64,000 nt of DNA from Pampus argenteus (taxonomy: Eukaryota > Chordata > Actinopteri > Scombriformes > Stromateidae). Below are positions 1-12,715 of this stretch, one piece after another (positions within the stretch are counted from its first letter, which is position 1; every line of letters begins with the position of its first letter). The stretch lies in contig CM072862.1 in NCBI GenBank assembly GCA_036937835.1, forward strand, positions 18,320,501 to 18,384,500, in the 5' to 3' direction. The position numbers and the translations under genes are program-made. The notes beneath the pieces are model-generated. The model made no database searches and was not told where the DNA came from. It worked only from the letters and a program-made list of their open reading frames with translations.

Positions 1-299
1 ATGAAAAATTGTTGTTGTTCTTCTTCTTCTTAGCAGGATATTTATCGATCATTCTCCCCAACACGATATTACTTGCTGCTTCTTTTCAAATGCCATTGAG
101 GAGATTCACTACCCAGTACTGAGTTGTTTGCAAATTATGCACAATGATTTTGTGCCTTACAAAATGTCACCTGCACTTTCCCTGTTTGTTTGCCGCCAAC
201 ACTCACGAAACATGAGGTCACATGTTTTAACGTTATCGCACTAATGCTACAAAATCCAGTGCACACGCTCATGAGCAGTATGTCTCATCACTGCTGTAC

Positions 300-2814
300 C
301 TCTACCATCTCTGACAGGTTTTCCAACTTAATATCTGAGACTCCATCGCTGAGCAGAAGGTTGCAAACAACTCCTGAGATGTTATCAGATGGATGGGGAT
401 TCACCGATAATGTGGCCATCTAAAAGTAACAAACAACACAAACGTAAAAAAGGCTGTTGATGACAACAAAGACACAAAAACACAGACATTCACATGATCA
501 TAACACACACACACACACCTGAGTGATGACAGTGCTGTACTTTCCAAGCTGAGACTGAAGCGCTGCATATGAGGGAAATTTGATGAACTCACCATCTTTC
601 TCTGAACCCAGCACTATATCGCCAAGCTCAGCAGGTGTGTGACTAAGTGAAAATAAATGTGAAAATATATTTTTAAATGTATTTTTTGTTGCATTATAAG
701 GTTATAAAGAGAATAAAACATTATTTAAATATATATATCAGGTGGTATTCTGAAATAAAATTCCAACCTGCTCTGATAGATATTGCCTGTTGGGTGCCTA
801 ATTACAATGTCCTGATTAGTTGATGAACCCAGCAGCAGAGAAACTGTTCGAAAGATCTCAAATACTTGCTCAAATAAAGACTGGAAGGGAAAGAAATGCA
901 TAATATTAATGTGTAGAAGTTCTTCAAGGTGGTCATACATTTTATTGAATCTTACTGTAGGGTTCGGGTTTGTCTGGATATCACATTTCTTCACTGAGAG
1001 AAGGAGGATGGCAGCACTACAGTTTATGATGTGACTGATGGTTTCATTGTTTTGTGAAGCAAATGTCGGAGTCAGTTTTTTTGTTGCATCTAACAAATAC
1101 TGAATGAATTTGTCCTGTGAGAGAGATGAGCAGACAGAATGCAATTTGTCATGACAAATAAAAGAGGTGCGTAACGTAATATCCACAGACTGTCCAAAGT
1201 ATACCCACCCTATTGTCATTCGTCGGCTCTCCTGCTTCCGTTTCCATTCGCAGGAGTTCTTTATCTGCTTCCTGTCTCAGAAAAAACAGCACTTGTTAAC
1301 TTTAACGTGTAAATTAACAAAAGGCTAGTTACCACCATTCATATTTTTTGCCATTTGTGAATCAAAAATTGATGATTCATCTCTCACCTGGAGAAGGTTG
1401 TCAATGTTTTCAACATTCAAAGCCATGGCATCTACACTCCTTTTGAGCCCTGAAATCAAAAAGCGGGTGTGTTAATGAAATAGAGATAAACAGCATTGAT
1501 GTTTGTTTCTTCTCCTGCATTGCTGTTGTTGATGTGACACATTATGTGTGATCTTACTTACGAGATCTGGTTGTGTGACTGGTCACTATAGTATTCTGTG
1601 AAGAAAACATGAAGAAACCTGAAAATTCAGTCCGGTTGTTTATGTAGCTTGTTACTGATTGTAAAAATGTATTTCTTACCTTTGTGCTGGATGAAGACTG
1701 GACATCTTTAAAACAAGAGTAAAAAGCATTATATTGAATGTTCAATATTACAATTTTTTTTTAAAAAGGGGACACTATAATAAACTTCACACAGTTGTTA
1801 TAAATGCAAGAAGAGCGAAATGAGAAAAAAGTCAGAAGGAAAGAAGGAGCGAGGGAAGGGGTTAAAGCAGTGATGAGCTGCCTACTGTGGGTGCAGAGGA
1901 AGCCACGTTTCTGGTTGCAATCAGATGTAGTGATGACCTGAAGAGGATTCAGCTTCATGTATGTGCAGTTGTCATTGGAAACGTCACCATTTTCTGTCAT
2001 AAACACATAGAGACAAGTCATTAGGGACGCTTACTGTATGTTAAGCTACAATTATGTCACTCTGATGGTATCCTAAACCCAACAAAAACTATTCATTTGA
2101 TCCACGACGAAAGTGCTTCACTTGGCTCATAGAGGGTTAATTTTCACTTTAAAAAACAATGATGCATTTGAAAGATTTGTTGTATTTTATTCAGTAAAAA
2201 AAACATGTTTATTTTGAGCAAAGGTAGTTCAAAAATATACATCTATGTTTTTTTATCGGTATAAAAACTCATGTGCCTTTATCCAAAGATTTTGCATGAC
2301 GTGTACATATCATAAAGCCTTCTAAGGCTAATTTGTGATTTTGTGAAATGAAGTTTAACTGACATACATTAGTTGTCTGTCCATCCCTCTATAACACCTG
2401 TGACAGGATGTCTCAAATATTCCTCAAAAAAATACAATAAAGTATAAAAATGCTCCAGTAATAAAATGTTGATATATTTCACTCACCCATAGTGGCTTCC
2501 TGGTACTTTTCTTGAACCCCGTCCGCCAGCCACCAGGTGAAGTTGCTGGTGTTTCTCTCCCTGGTGATGTTCTTCAGGTAAACTCTCATGGGGCTGTTAA
2601 TCACCCTCAGTAGCTCTCCTCCTCGGTTTTCACAGCTGCTTCTGGCTTGTGACCAGGTTTTAGACCCCTGAACAAACTCAAAACATACATTTCTGAAAAC
2701 AAATTCACACAGTGAAGGATTGTCATTGCTTGGACAGGATACAGACATCTCAGGTAATGATAGAAATCCAACAACAATCCAGAAAAAGACAGAGGTTTGA
2801 AGAAACAGGTCCAT
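300..2814 (-). CDS. pkd1l3: Polycystin-1-like protein, N-terminal part (partial, runs off left edge)
   Basis: Ten exons join in phase (379 codons): 2487-2814, 1886-1993, 1680-1705, 1562-1595, 1388-1449, 1209-1271, 956-1114, 768-880, 519-642, 300-419. The start at 2814 opens a hydrophobic signal peptide (about residues 1-26). A C-type lectin-like domain follows across exons 1-2, with paired cysteines, a WWLADG core and the closing CNQKRGFLC. Exons 3-6 look like a short linker. Exons 7-10 resemble the extracellular stretch of PKD1-family proteins, including SEKDGEFIKFPSYAALQSQL and NPHPSDNISG, which leads into the GAIN/GPS region. The PLAT domain, 11 membrane spans and pore expected of the family lie outside the window. 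PKD1L3 pairs with a TRPP channel subunit in mammals; whether this one does is inference. The neighbour dhodh is also PKD1L3's neighbour in human, which favours pkd1l3 over pkd1l2. Other PKD1L paralogues cannot be excluded. Confidence 0.8.
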
Positions 2815-3958
2815 AGTTATTATAATTGTACAGAGCTAAATAGTGCTGCAGAAACAGTGGCAGCAACTGAGCAAGGTCACTTCCGACTGTGACATGGAAA
2901 TTAGAAAGCTTTCTCCAGGAAAAACTCTGCATATGTTTAAGAAAATCACTGCAGACACTCAAACAAGATGCAAAGTGAAGGAGTTACTTGGTATAACCAA
3001 AGGTCAAAGGAGATGCACCCAGTCATGGAAGAGAAATTCATCTCAAGGGATTTAGCCTTCTTATAAACGTGCACAAGTACTCACATCCTTTGTAAAGTAT
3101 TGTTGTAGCTGCTTGAGGTTCACAAGATAAATCTGAGAGCACTTTAGATGATAGATTGAGTAGGAATGAAGAAAAACAATGTTGTTCTACATAAATTGGG
3201 ATTTTTTTTCGGAACGTTTCTTTAATCTTCGCAGTTTTGTGAAATATTGGATAGTTTTACCTCTTTGGGCCTCAAACAGTTATTCAAACCATATGAGTAT
3301 CTTTGGCTGAACTGCAAATAACTCATAGACATTTAATACACGACAAAGAGACACAAAGACACACAGATTTTTTGCAAAGGGCCCCAAGCCAAAACGTTTG
3401 GGAACTACTGGTTTAATCTTTTACAATTCAGTGTAATTTATAAGATCATAATTATATCGTTGAATGCAAAATTTACATCTGAAAAGTAACTAAAGCTGTC
3501 AAATAAATGTAGTGGATTAAAAAGTACAACATTTCCCCCTGAAATGTAGTGGAGTGGAACTATCAAGTTGCATAAAATGAAAATACTCACGTACAAGTAC
3601 CTTAAAATACTTACCAATATGATACCAATACTTACCAATTGATATCAGTAAATCAGTTACTTTCTACCACTGGATGCACCTTCCATCTTTACTTATTTCA
3701 CATTTTTGTAGGCTGTTAAACATACTGTAGATATCTTTGTATGTAACCTAATGATACTAAAAAACCATTTCATTACTTTCACTTCACCCCTGTACTGAGC
3801 TGAAAGAACAACAACGTCCCTTCTTGCATGTCCTCCAGTATCCACACACGCAGGACGGAAATATCGCGAGAATACATATAGGAAGCTATTACCGCGTGCA
3901 CTAGTATAATATGTTAGCTAACTCAGTGTCCCCTTAATGCAATGACAGAGCCGCGTCT
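2815..3958. promoter_or_regulatory. Shared head-to-head spacer between pkd1l3-like gene and dhodh
   Basis: The two start codons diverge across 1.14 kb. Just upstream of dhodh, 3861-3874 carries ATATCGCGAGAATA, close to the TCTCGCGAGA element found in TATA-less housekeeping promoters. The dhodh start itself (TCTATGGCGGGA) resembles a YY1 core, often seen at start sites of mitochondrial genes. No TATA box stands at a fitting distance from the dhodh start. Motif identity is seen; function is inferred. Confidence 0.35.
3355..3420. repeat. Short fossil of a hAT-type terminal sequence
   Basis: The stretch GGGCCCCAAGCC...GTTTGGGAACTACTGG resembles the degenerate terminal repeats of fish hAT elements (consensus-like ...TTGGGAACCACTG). 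No partner end or target duplication was recognised, so this is a remnant at most. Confidence 0.3.
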
Positions 3959-6900
3959 ATGGCGGGACATCTGAAGGTAAACTCAACTCTTCACCTTGCA
4001 TTTGTGTCTCATGTGAAATGTCGCCACGCAGCTCTGCCTAAACGTAAGGTTAAACTCAAACCAGGAAGCACAGGAAGTGTTTGTATATCAGAAACAGAAA
4101 CGCATGCTATGGTGTTGTTGCTGTTTGCTCCAGATGTGAAACAATGCTTTTTTTGTTGTTTGTATGTTAAGATTAGAGAAACACTAGTTGAATTATCTCC
4201 TACAAAGAGCGTAATAGCTGATCTGTAACGTTAACCCATCACATAAGTAGCCTACATGGTGACCATTTGGTGGGTCCCAATCCCTAGGTTGGGTAACACT
4301 GGACTAAACTGGCTAACTGTATATAAAGTATTTCAAACTAGCTACAACAGTAACATGCTGTTTACACACTGATGCCTCAGTATTGAGTACTTTTACTTTA
4401 ATACTTTGAGTACATTTTGCTTCTGATACTTGCATACGTTTTTTATGTGATTTTTTTCAAATTAATTTGATAATCAATTGTTTCAGTAATTCAATTCAAG
4501 CTAAAATAGCAATCATTTCTATTTCCAGCTTCTCATATGTGAAAAAAATGTTTATATTAGCCATATATTACAGTACATTGAAAACACAAGCAAACTGAAG
4601 ATATCATGGTGACCTCTGAGAAATTACAAATTAAATTTTTTTCACTTATTTTTAACTATTCATAGACCATATAAATAATCAGTTAATCTATAAATAATCA
4701 GCAGATTAATCCTTCAAGTAACAGAATCACAACTACAGCAGACATTGTGACTCGTCATTGCAGGAAAGCAATTTTGTTAATGATGGCTCAGTTCCAGTGT
4801 CGTCATTGTAGTAATTCAGTATGCACATTATCACAACCCTGGAACCATGGAAACGGCTCACTACTAATTTCACCTGTGCCTGTTATGACAAGTCGAAATG
4901 TCTGCTTGTTGTTGTTATGAATCAGGTTGACAAGTCCACAGACTTTATCACTGTCACTTTTCCTGTTACATTATTTCATGTATTAACCTGATTTTTATGT
5001 TTCTGTAAACCTTCTAAATGCATTTAATTAACTATTATCAGTCTATTTACAGTGAGGTTTTATTTTTTTTCTTTTATGTCAACAGAAGCAGTTAAAAGAT
5101 GCAGTGAAGGTCATCAGCTCAGGTAGCCTTCTGTTTGCCTCCTACCTCACTGTGGTTGGAGATGAGCGTTTCTATGCCAACCAACTGATGCCCATACTGC
5201 AGAGGATTGTCGGGGCAGAGACAGCGCATGTGTTGGCTGTGAAGATGATAGGTCTGGGTTTGGTTCCTCTGAACCGCTACCAGGACCCTGCGTCATTGGT
5301 AAGCATGTCACTGTGGTGTTTGCTCTGTGACGTTTTACACTGACCTCATCTTAAACACTATAACACTGTGTTATGGTTTTTTTTTGTGTATTTACAGGAA
5401 GTAAACACTTTGGGGTTAAAGTTCAAAAACCCTATTGGGATTGCAGCAGGTTTTGATAAGCATGGAGAGGCCGTAGACGGCTTGTACAAAGTAGGCTTTG
5501 GCTTTGTTGAAGTTGGCACGATCACTCCCAAACCACAGGAAGGGAATCCCAAACCACGTGTGTTTCGACTCACTGCAGATCATGCAGTTATTAACAGGTT
5601 TGTAACATATAGGGGAGGGCAGTATTGTTAAAATAATATCAGGTTTTTCAGATGGCAGGATGCACCCTAGCCATTTCATCAGGTATGCAAAAACAAAAGA
5701 ACTTTCTGTCAAGTGACCTTCATCAGGAATTTGAAATACAAGAAATGTCTTAATTAAAATGACATGATTGTAACGTGAGAATTGAACATTGTTACAACAG
5801 AACTTTGGAAAATGCCCTGAAGGCTGAACAGCAGGCAGCTGAAGAAAAATATCTTAGAAGAAGCTGCCCCATAAGAATTGATCCAACAACATTTAAATGT
5901 CAGATGATCAGTTTATTCACATGTTCATGTTATCATTTATGCAGTATAGTCTCCAAACAATTTGCAAAAGGTTGTTTTTGATTTGATTTATCAGTGTATT
6001 GTTAGAGTTGTTTCATAAACTGGTCTTTTTGATAAGTTGTGATACTTTTTCTTGTCCAGATATGGATTCAACAGCTGTGGTCTGATAGCAGCACAGCAGA
6101 GGCTGAAGGCCAGAGAAGCTGCACAGCAAGAGCAAAGAAAAGGTTAGCAGGCACTCGTCATGTTCTGTAACTGATCACGTGAAATGAATGATAAGTGATG
6201 AAAAAATAAAAAATAAATACATCAGTAAAAAATTATAATAAAATATCTGTTTCATTACAACAGGAGGTCTGATAGAAATCTGTCTAGTGTACGTTTATTA
6301 TTTTCTGGTCAATTACTACATTATGAAGAAGCCATTTACTAAATTGTGTATGTCATTAAATACATATATAAATATTATTATAATGATCTTGACCTGTCCT
6401 TGTTTCACAATCCATACCTGCTTACAACTCATTTACAACATCAGCAGTCTCTGCCCCAGTTGAGTCACGAGTCTGATGATGCAGCTTGTTTGTCTGAACT
6501 GTCCTATTTGTATGTGTGTTTGTGTTTGTGTTTATAGCTGGCCTTCCCCTGGGCATTAACCTGGGGAAGAACAAGCTGTCCCAGGACGCAGGGGCAGATT
6601 ACTTGGAAGGGGTGAAAGTACTAGGCCCGCTGGCTGACTACCTGGTGGTTAATGTCAGCAGTCCTAATACACCAGGTCTCCGCAGTCTACAGGGGAAGGC
6701 TGAGCTCCGGCAGCTCCTGCATATGGTATGACTGCCCAAATGTCCATTAGATTAACTTTCTGGGACATTGTCCAACCAGTGTGAAAAATGTAAATACAAT
6801 GTGAATCCATAATCTGGCCTAATTGAACAGCCCGTGCCACTGAAGAACAGTTGAACTTGCATTAAAATTATATGAAAAACAGCAGATTTTTATTTTAAAG

Positions 6901-9337
6901 TAGTAGTTTAAGATCCAATATGACCTCTATAAAGGGACAACTACGGGGCAAAATTAAAGTTTGATCTTTTCCTACAGTATCTTACAGTAATGTGTGAGAG
7001 GATCTCATGGAAAAAGGAGTTTGTCTTGTTATAACTAGTAAACAACAATTATAAAACAAAATTCATTTATACAGTGTACACCGAGTTTCAAACCAGTATC
7101 TAAAGAAACATTAGTTTGCCAAACATTAAGGAACCTGATCAGCTTTTTCTCACTATGGAACATCTTAGAAAACTGAAAAAGGGCAAAAAAGGGCCCGGCT
7201 GGCTGACAGTCTTCCTCAGTGAATCATCAGTGCATACATAATACACTTTCAAATTTTTTTGATCAGCTAATGCCACATACAGTATATCAGTTTAAATTAA
7301 ATCATTATATATTTTTGTCTTCAAGTCCATCACCCATCAGCTCATAAGCTAAATTTGAACCCTTTCCATTTCCAAGATTCTGCATTTTAAATGTTGTATA
7401 TGTACCATTGTGTTTAATTTATGTTTTTAACGCTTTTCTCTTTGCCGCCTCACCTCACATGCTCACATTCTCGTATGATTTGCTCAGGTGCTGAAGGAAC
7501 GCGATGCCCTGCAGGGAGAGAGCAAACCTCCAGTCCTGGTGAAGATCGCTCCTGACCTCACAACCCAGGACAAACAAGACATTGCTGATGTTGTCACTGA
7601 GGTTGGGAAGTTACTTCTTGCATTGCATTGCATTTCTGTCCTGTACTTTCAATTTGATTATAATCTAATTCCTGTTTAGCTCATGAGATTTATTTAATTC
7701 CCTCTGATATCGCTATTTTCCAATCCTGTATGTTTTGCATTTCAAGCAAGCAGCAGGTCATTTGCTGGTTTCACTTAGTTGGGATTGTCCCTTAATCATT
7801 ACAGGAGACTAGTTGTTTTTTACATATAATCCATAATTATTTATTACTTTATTTTCATTACCTCAATGCCCCCACATTGAAATGCCTGGAATTGGTTGTG
7901 TGTAGAAATTCTGTAAAGACTCTCCTTAACAATTCCTGCATAACTACTAATTAACTAATTTCTGAGCTTCCTCTGTTGAAACCTTTTGAATGAGTTGGCA
8001 TCTTACTTTTATTATCTAAACAGTGAGACACTACTGTAGTGTTTAAAATTGATCTGTAATAGGTTTTAAATGTGTATATGCCTTAACAAGAACTGAATCA
8101 AAAACAAAAAAAAACTATGCAGTTAAAAACTCTTTAAAGGGTCAGAAAGCAGGCCCAGATCCTTCCTGCTCAGAAATGATTACTTGAGCCACCCTGCCTT
8201 CAATGTCACATGGTCACATGCAAAACACATACACCCTTTGCAAATCTGCCGCTGTGTTCTTGCTTGAATGACAGATGGGTTGCTGGCCAAATCATTTCAC
8301 TCCACAAAAACAGTAGCATCAATTTAAAAGTTCATTATCAAAGCCAAGAGATTTGCATTCGCACTTCCTGTATGTCTGGAAAGGGATTGCAGTGAATACA
8401 ATCGGCCAACACACACAGGTGTTTATTGTCTCCGCTTTTCTGTACTGTTGACTGTAGTGCAACTAGTTTGGATGTAAAAATATCTCTCAGCTCTGTTAAA
8501 CTCATCACTACTTCAGTGGGGTCATTTTAGAAAACGCACAACTGTGTTTTTGTGCACTGTGGAGCGAGCAGGAGACAGCACTTAGTTTCTTTCTTTGTCA
8601 CAGTACACTCCACATTAGAGGTCCTTGAAGTCAGATGGCTTTTACTCACAGTCACTTATATACATCAGAAGCACATATATCACTCACTTCCCCTCCATTT
8701 GTCTGTGTAAATTCTGCAGCTGGGAGTAGATGGTTTGATGGTGTCAAACACCACTGTGTCCAGACCAGAGATGCTACAAGATCCACAAAAGTCTGAGGTT
8801 GGTGGACTAAGTGGCCAGCCTCTCAAAGACCTCTCCACCAGTACCGTGAGAGAGATGTACAAACTCACCAAAGGTACTTATTTACTCAGCAACGTTTTCT
8901 ATTCTTTCCAATACAATAGACTAAAAAAAAAACATTATCTCTATATTAAAGGTAAAATAACGATTGTTGGAATCGGTGGTGTGGCAAGTGGACAAGATGC
9001 TATGGAGAAAATCCGTGCTGGTGCATCCCTGGTTCAGCTTTACACAGCTTTGACCTACCAGGGTCCGCCTGTTGTAGCAAAGATAAAGCGAGAACTGGAA
9101 CAGCTTCTTAAGTGAGTATTACTGTAAACTTATTTGTTAAAACATCTAAGTCTTACAGCAATAGTTCCCTTTTTTAAGTGTGGAAAAATGGGTAGTTCTC
9201 TAATTCTCACACAAATATTTTCTCAATTACTACCGGTCCTTTTTTTCCACAGAGAGCAAGGTTTCAGCAGCGTATCTGAGGCAGTTGGAGCAGATCATAG
9301 GGGATCAGAGAGTCGACTCACAAGTGGAGCCTCCTGA
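3959..9337 (+). CDS. dhodh: Dihydroorotate dehydrogenase (quinone), mitochondrial
   Basis: Oxidises dihydroorotate to orotate using FMN and passes electrons to ubiquinone; fourth step of de novo pyrimidine synthesis, at the inner mitochondrial membrane. Nine exons give 404 aa (human 395): 3959-3976, 5086-5298, 5398-5597, 6060-6142, 6538-6725, 7488-7601, 8720-8873, 8952-9111, 9253-9337; every phase agrees. Exon 1 encodes only MAGHLK, the start of the targeting peptide. The single N-terminal membrane segment (SSGSLLFASYL) and the ubiquinone-tunnel helices (GDERFYANQLMP) follow in exon 2. The barrel starts near NPIGIAAGFDKHGEAVDGLYK. The catalytic serine of class 2 enzymes is in VVNVSSPNT (Ser213). 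FMN-phosphate loops are visible in GIGGVASGQDA and AGASLVQLYTAL. The C-terminus is slightly longer than in mammals. A polyadenylation signal AATAAA lies at 9417-9422. Confidence 0.97.
4243..4312. repeat. Short hAT-like terminal remnant in dhodh intron 1
   Basis: GGGTCCCAATCCCTAGGTTGGGTAACACTGG (here 4273-4303, quoted in part as CCCTAGGTTGGGTAACACTG) matches the general form of hAT terminal repeats, with a small internal inverted repeat around CCCTAGG. The rest of the 1.1-kb intron is AT-rich with nothing further recognised. Confidence 0.3.
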
Positions 9338-9416
9338 AAGAGATGGTAAACACAGACACTCAGGGCTTACCAACATCTAAAACTGTCATCTGCTGCAACT
9401 AGACAACATGATTGTC

Positions 9417-9422
9417 AATAAA
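9417..9422 (+). terminator. dhodh: Polyadenylation signal of dhodh
   Basis: Canonical AATAAA 80 bases after the dhodh stop codon, with GT-rich sequence (TTATGTGTTTGTAAT) immediately downstream as expected for a cleavage-stimulating element. Confidence 0.7.
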
Positions 9423-12400
9423 AGTTATGTGTTTGTAATAATCCATCCATCTTTGATGAGATGAGGTCTGAACCAAATATTACCGAACCAGTTATTGAAA
9501 CCATATTTTCGTATCGTTCGTGAGGAATGCAGACACTGATAAAATAGGTTGGTGAATGAGATGTTAAAAGCACTAAATCTCAGCTACCTTTTACTTGAAA
9601 TACACAATTATCAGTCTTAGATTCATGTTGTGTTGTATCGGCAGCAACTAAAAGCTGAGGTCTGTTTGTAACTTTATTCCAGAAGTTCATCATTTGTTAC
9701 AGTGTAACAGCAGTTGGTGTTTGTCATGTGCATCCTGACACCACATTGCTTCAGACACTATCCTCACAAACTAGTTTTTTTTTTTACAAATATACAGTAC
9801 CGGTCAAAGGATCAACATATTTATTTTGCTATAGCACCAATAGGAGTGTGTTATCAGCCCACGCACACACCTTCCTTCTAACTGAGAAGCTTTTCTGTGT
9901 TTCCCAAATAATATTCTGGCATTTGTTTTATTTACTTTTCTGCTCTGAGAAAGTTATAAATTTAAAACAGAAACTGTCACCTAAACAGCATTCAAGGGGG
10001 CTGAAAAATTATAAAAAAATTATTAGTTTCTATTTATAGTCCCCAGAGGGTGATCCCTGCCTGTGGTCACCAATTGTCAGACAAAAATTTCCGCATGTAC
10101 ATTACCACATTTCAAAAGGCAAATAAGTATTAAATAATGAACACTTTCATGGCACTAAGGTGAAATCCTTTTGAATTTGGTCATTCCAACAACTGTATGT
10201 AATCCCTGAGTTATGTGTAGATGATCCTGTGAATTTTAAGTCATCAAAAAGAAATAATTTTATAACGAGTGCATCACTCAATTTTGGATTTGTCAGATCA
10301 ACTTGGCTGCTCATCCACATTCCTGCATCAGAAGGCCTTGTAGCAATGTGTACCTTTTTTAGATGAGTTTTTCTTTGCCATTTTTCTCATTGTATTACAG
10401 TTAAAAAACCTCACTGTGCACAATGCAATAATAACCTGCAATGCAGTGATAGAGGTTAGAGGGTTTGAATAATGTGCTTGTTTTCGATGTGAATGTACTG
10501 CATTTACATGCTCTAAGGTACAAATAATAAAAAACAACTAACATTACTCAGTGGAAACTACTGCTGTAGTTTTATTTTAACAATTAAAAAAAAATAATTT
10601 TCCACAGTCATTCTGAAGAGAAACAACTTCTGCTTCAACACAGTTAGCTGATCCTTCCTAATAATAAAGCAGCCGTAGCAGAGGTCAGATGTCAAGGCTT
10701 CTTTTTTTCTTATTTTTTCACTCATTGATACTTTGAGATGACTTCCTGTTATAATGCTGCCTGCTAATCCCGGAATAGACAGCGGCCATTAGATATAGTC
10801 AGTGAAGGCAGTGGTGCTGTGAGGATCAGCTGTGAACTGTTGAGTGCCTCCTTCTCTTTCTCCTGAGGCCAAGTCCAGACTGGCTTATATCCCATATGTG
10901 ATGTCACGGGGGAAGGAAAGGCAAAGCGTGGCTCGCAGACAGACAAAACTTTAAAACCGATGGCCACTTAGATGTGTTTCCTCATATAATGTTGATCATA
11001 ACTAAAAGCCAGCATTTATCTGTCCTTAAGATGCTATTTGTGCTTTCCGTAATACAATCTGAAAGCTAATGTTTAGTCAGTGTGTCTAACCAACGCACTA
11101 TTAACTAATCTGTGAGGAGCAGATGTCTTGGTTAACACATATACTGCAGTGAAGAGGAGGAAATTATACTGCTCAACTGCAGAGGAAGAGAAACAAACAG
11201 GAGGAACAATTAGCAGTCTTTGTAAGATCTATATGCAAAACAATGCTTACCCAGATGACTAGACAAGGAAAAGGACTGGGGTTAGATAGTCTACACATTA
11301 AGTAATTTACTCATTGAGTAAAACTACAATACCCTGCTTAATTATTGATTAACAAATAATTGATTGTTAAAAATAGTAAAAACAAACAAACAAAACATTA
11401 AAAGAGTAGTAAAAGAAAATACCTAGTGAAAGTTGAATTCATGCGATGTTGTATATTCTGGGCCACAAAATTGCAGGCTTAAAGAATCTAATTTAGGGTG
11501 TTTTTATTGCTTTCAAATGTCAAAATGGGTCAAATTTGATCTGAACAGTATGTAAGCGTAGGACACTCGAGCCACTGTTCTAGTTTGGTGAACCGAAACA
11601 TTTGTTTGCACATTTAGACTCTTGATGTTGGTACCTTTTGTACCGTACTATATATAGATGACATGTGCGTGCTTTTTCGGGGACATGAGATGGCAAAAGC
11701 AAATGAACCATTGTTTAAAGAAACACCATTAGAAGGTTTTATAGGCTTGTGGAGGATGTATGACAACTGAAAGATCTGATGTCTTTTGGATCAATGGCCT
11801 CAAAACCAATCAACCCTGAATGTTATAAGGTAAAGCAAATGTGATTTCTGAGTCAATTGTTAACTTCAAGACCATCATTTAAAACTCTCCTTAAACTGAG
11901 AAAAACAGTTTAAATGCCATTTTTTAATAGTTTTTAATGAACATTAACAAGAACATATGACAAGACCTGTGAATGCACTTAATACATTTATTCTTCTAAC
12001 AACTAAAAACTGCCTCATTATCAATGCTTGATATGAAATTGATTTCATTCTCTTTGTACATAAGAGATGATAATTAAGTGATTAATTTATTACAGTAACG
12101 TTAGAAGGTGGAACATGATTTGTATTTAATCTCTGCATGTGTATTTAACGTTCTATGTGTATTATTTTATATGCTAATCTCCCAGCAGACAAGTCCCTCT
12201 TGTGTCACCAAAAATGTAACTAGGTCTGACCTACTAAGACTACCGTTGCAATATTAATGCAAAAGTGACTCAGGTGCATATTCAGACATGAGATCAACAT
12301 GTAAAATTGCAACAAGTAATGTAAACAAGTCTATGTAACAAATCTTATGCGGCCACCAGGAAGACTAGCTGTGAGCACAGCTAGTAGGGATCCTAACAAA

Positions 12401-12500
12401 TAAACAAGTGTGTTTTTATTCTGAAAGAGATTAAAAAAGATTACAAAAACCTTTATATGTGGGGAAAAAAGTAGGAGGGGGCAGCCGAGCACAGCTCATC
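9423..12500. other. Intergenic, no gene recognised
   Basis: AT-rich spacer. TACAGTACCGGTCAAA at 9793-9808 is the start of a dispersed fish DNA-transposon type sequence (commonly TACAGTACCGGTCAAAAG). Open frames here are short, lack splice context and show no family motif. TTTATT at about 12415 could serve as a minus-strand polyadenylation signal for the exon candidate at 12507. Confidence 0.5.
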
Positions 12501-12506
12501 ACCTAT

Positions 12507-12601
12507 CTAACCCCATTTCTCCTGCTGAGTGTATCAATGGCAGCATCACATTCAGGAGGAGGATCGATACAGGCCAATTCTTGAAGGGAAACCTGCATCA
12601 G
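12507..12601 (-). CDS. Possible terminal exon of an unknown minus-strand gene
   Basis: On the minus strand a good acceptor (CACTCTGATGCAG) precedes an open stretch reading VSLQELACIDPPPECDAAI and ending DTLSRRNGVR-stop. TTTATT (AATAAA on the minus strand) lies about 90 bases downstream of the stop. The composition looks protein-like, but I recognise no family and found no upstream exon that joins it with confidence. It may be chance. Confidence 0.2.
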
Positions 12602-12715
12602 AGTGACACATACTTCTATGTGATACCATTTAAACAAGACAGTGACTGCAAACACAGAAGAGATATTGACACTGGAATAACTAGAGCATAAAAGCCCTTC
12701 AGAGACCCACGGCAA

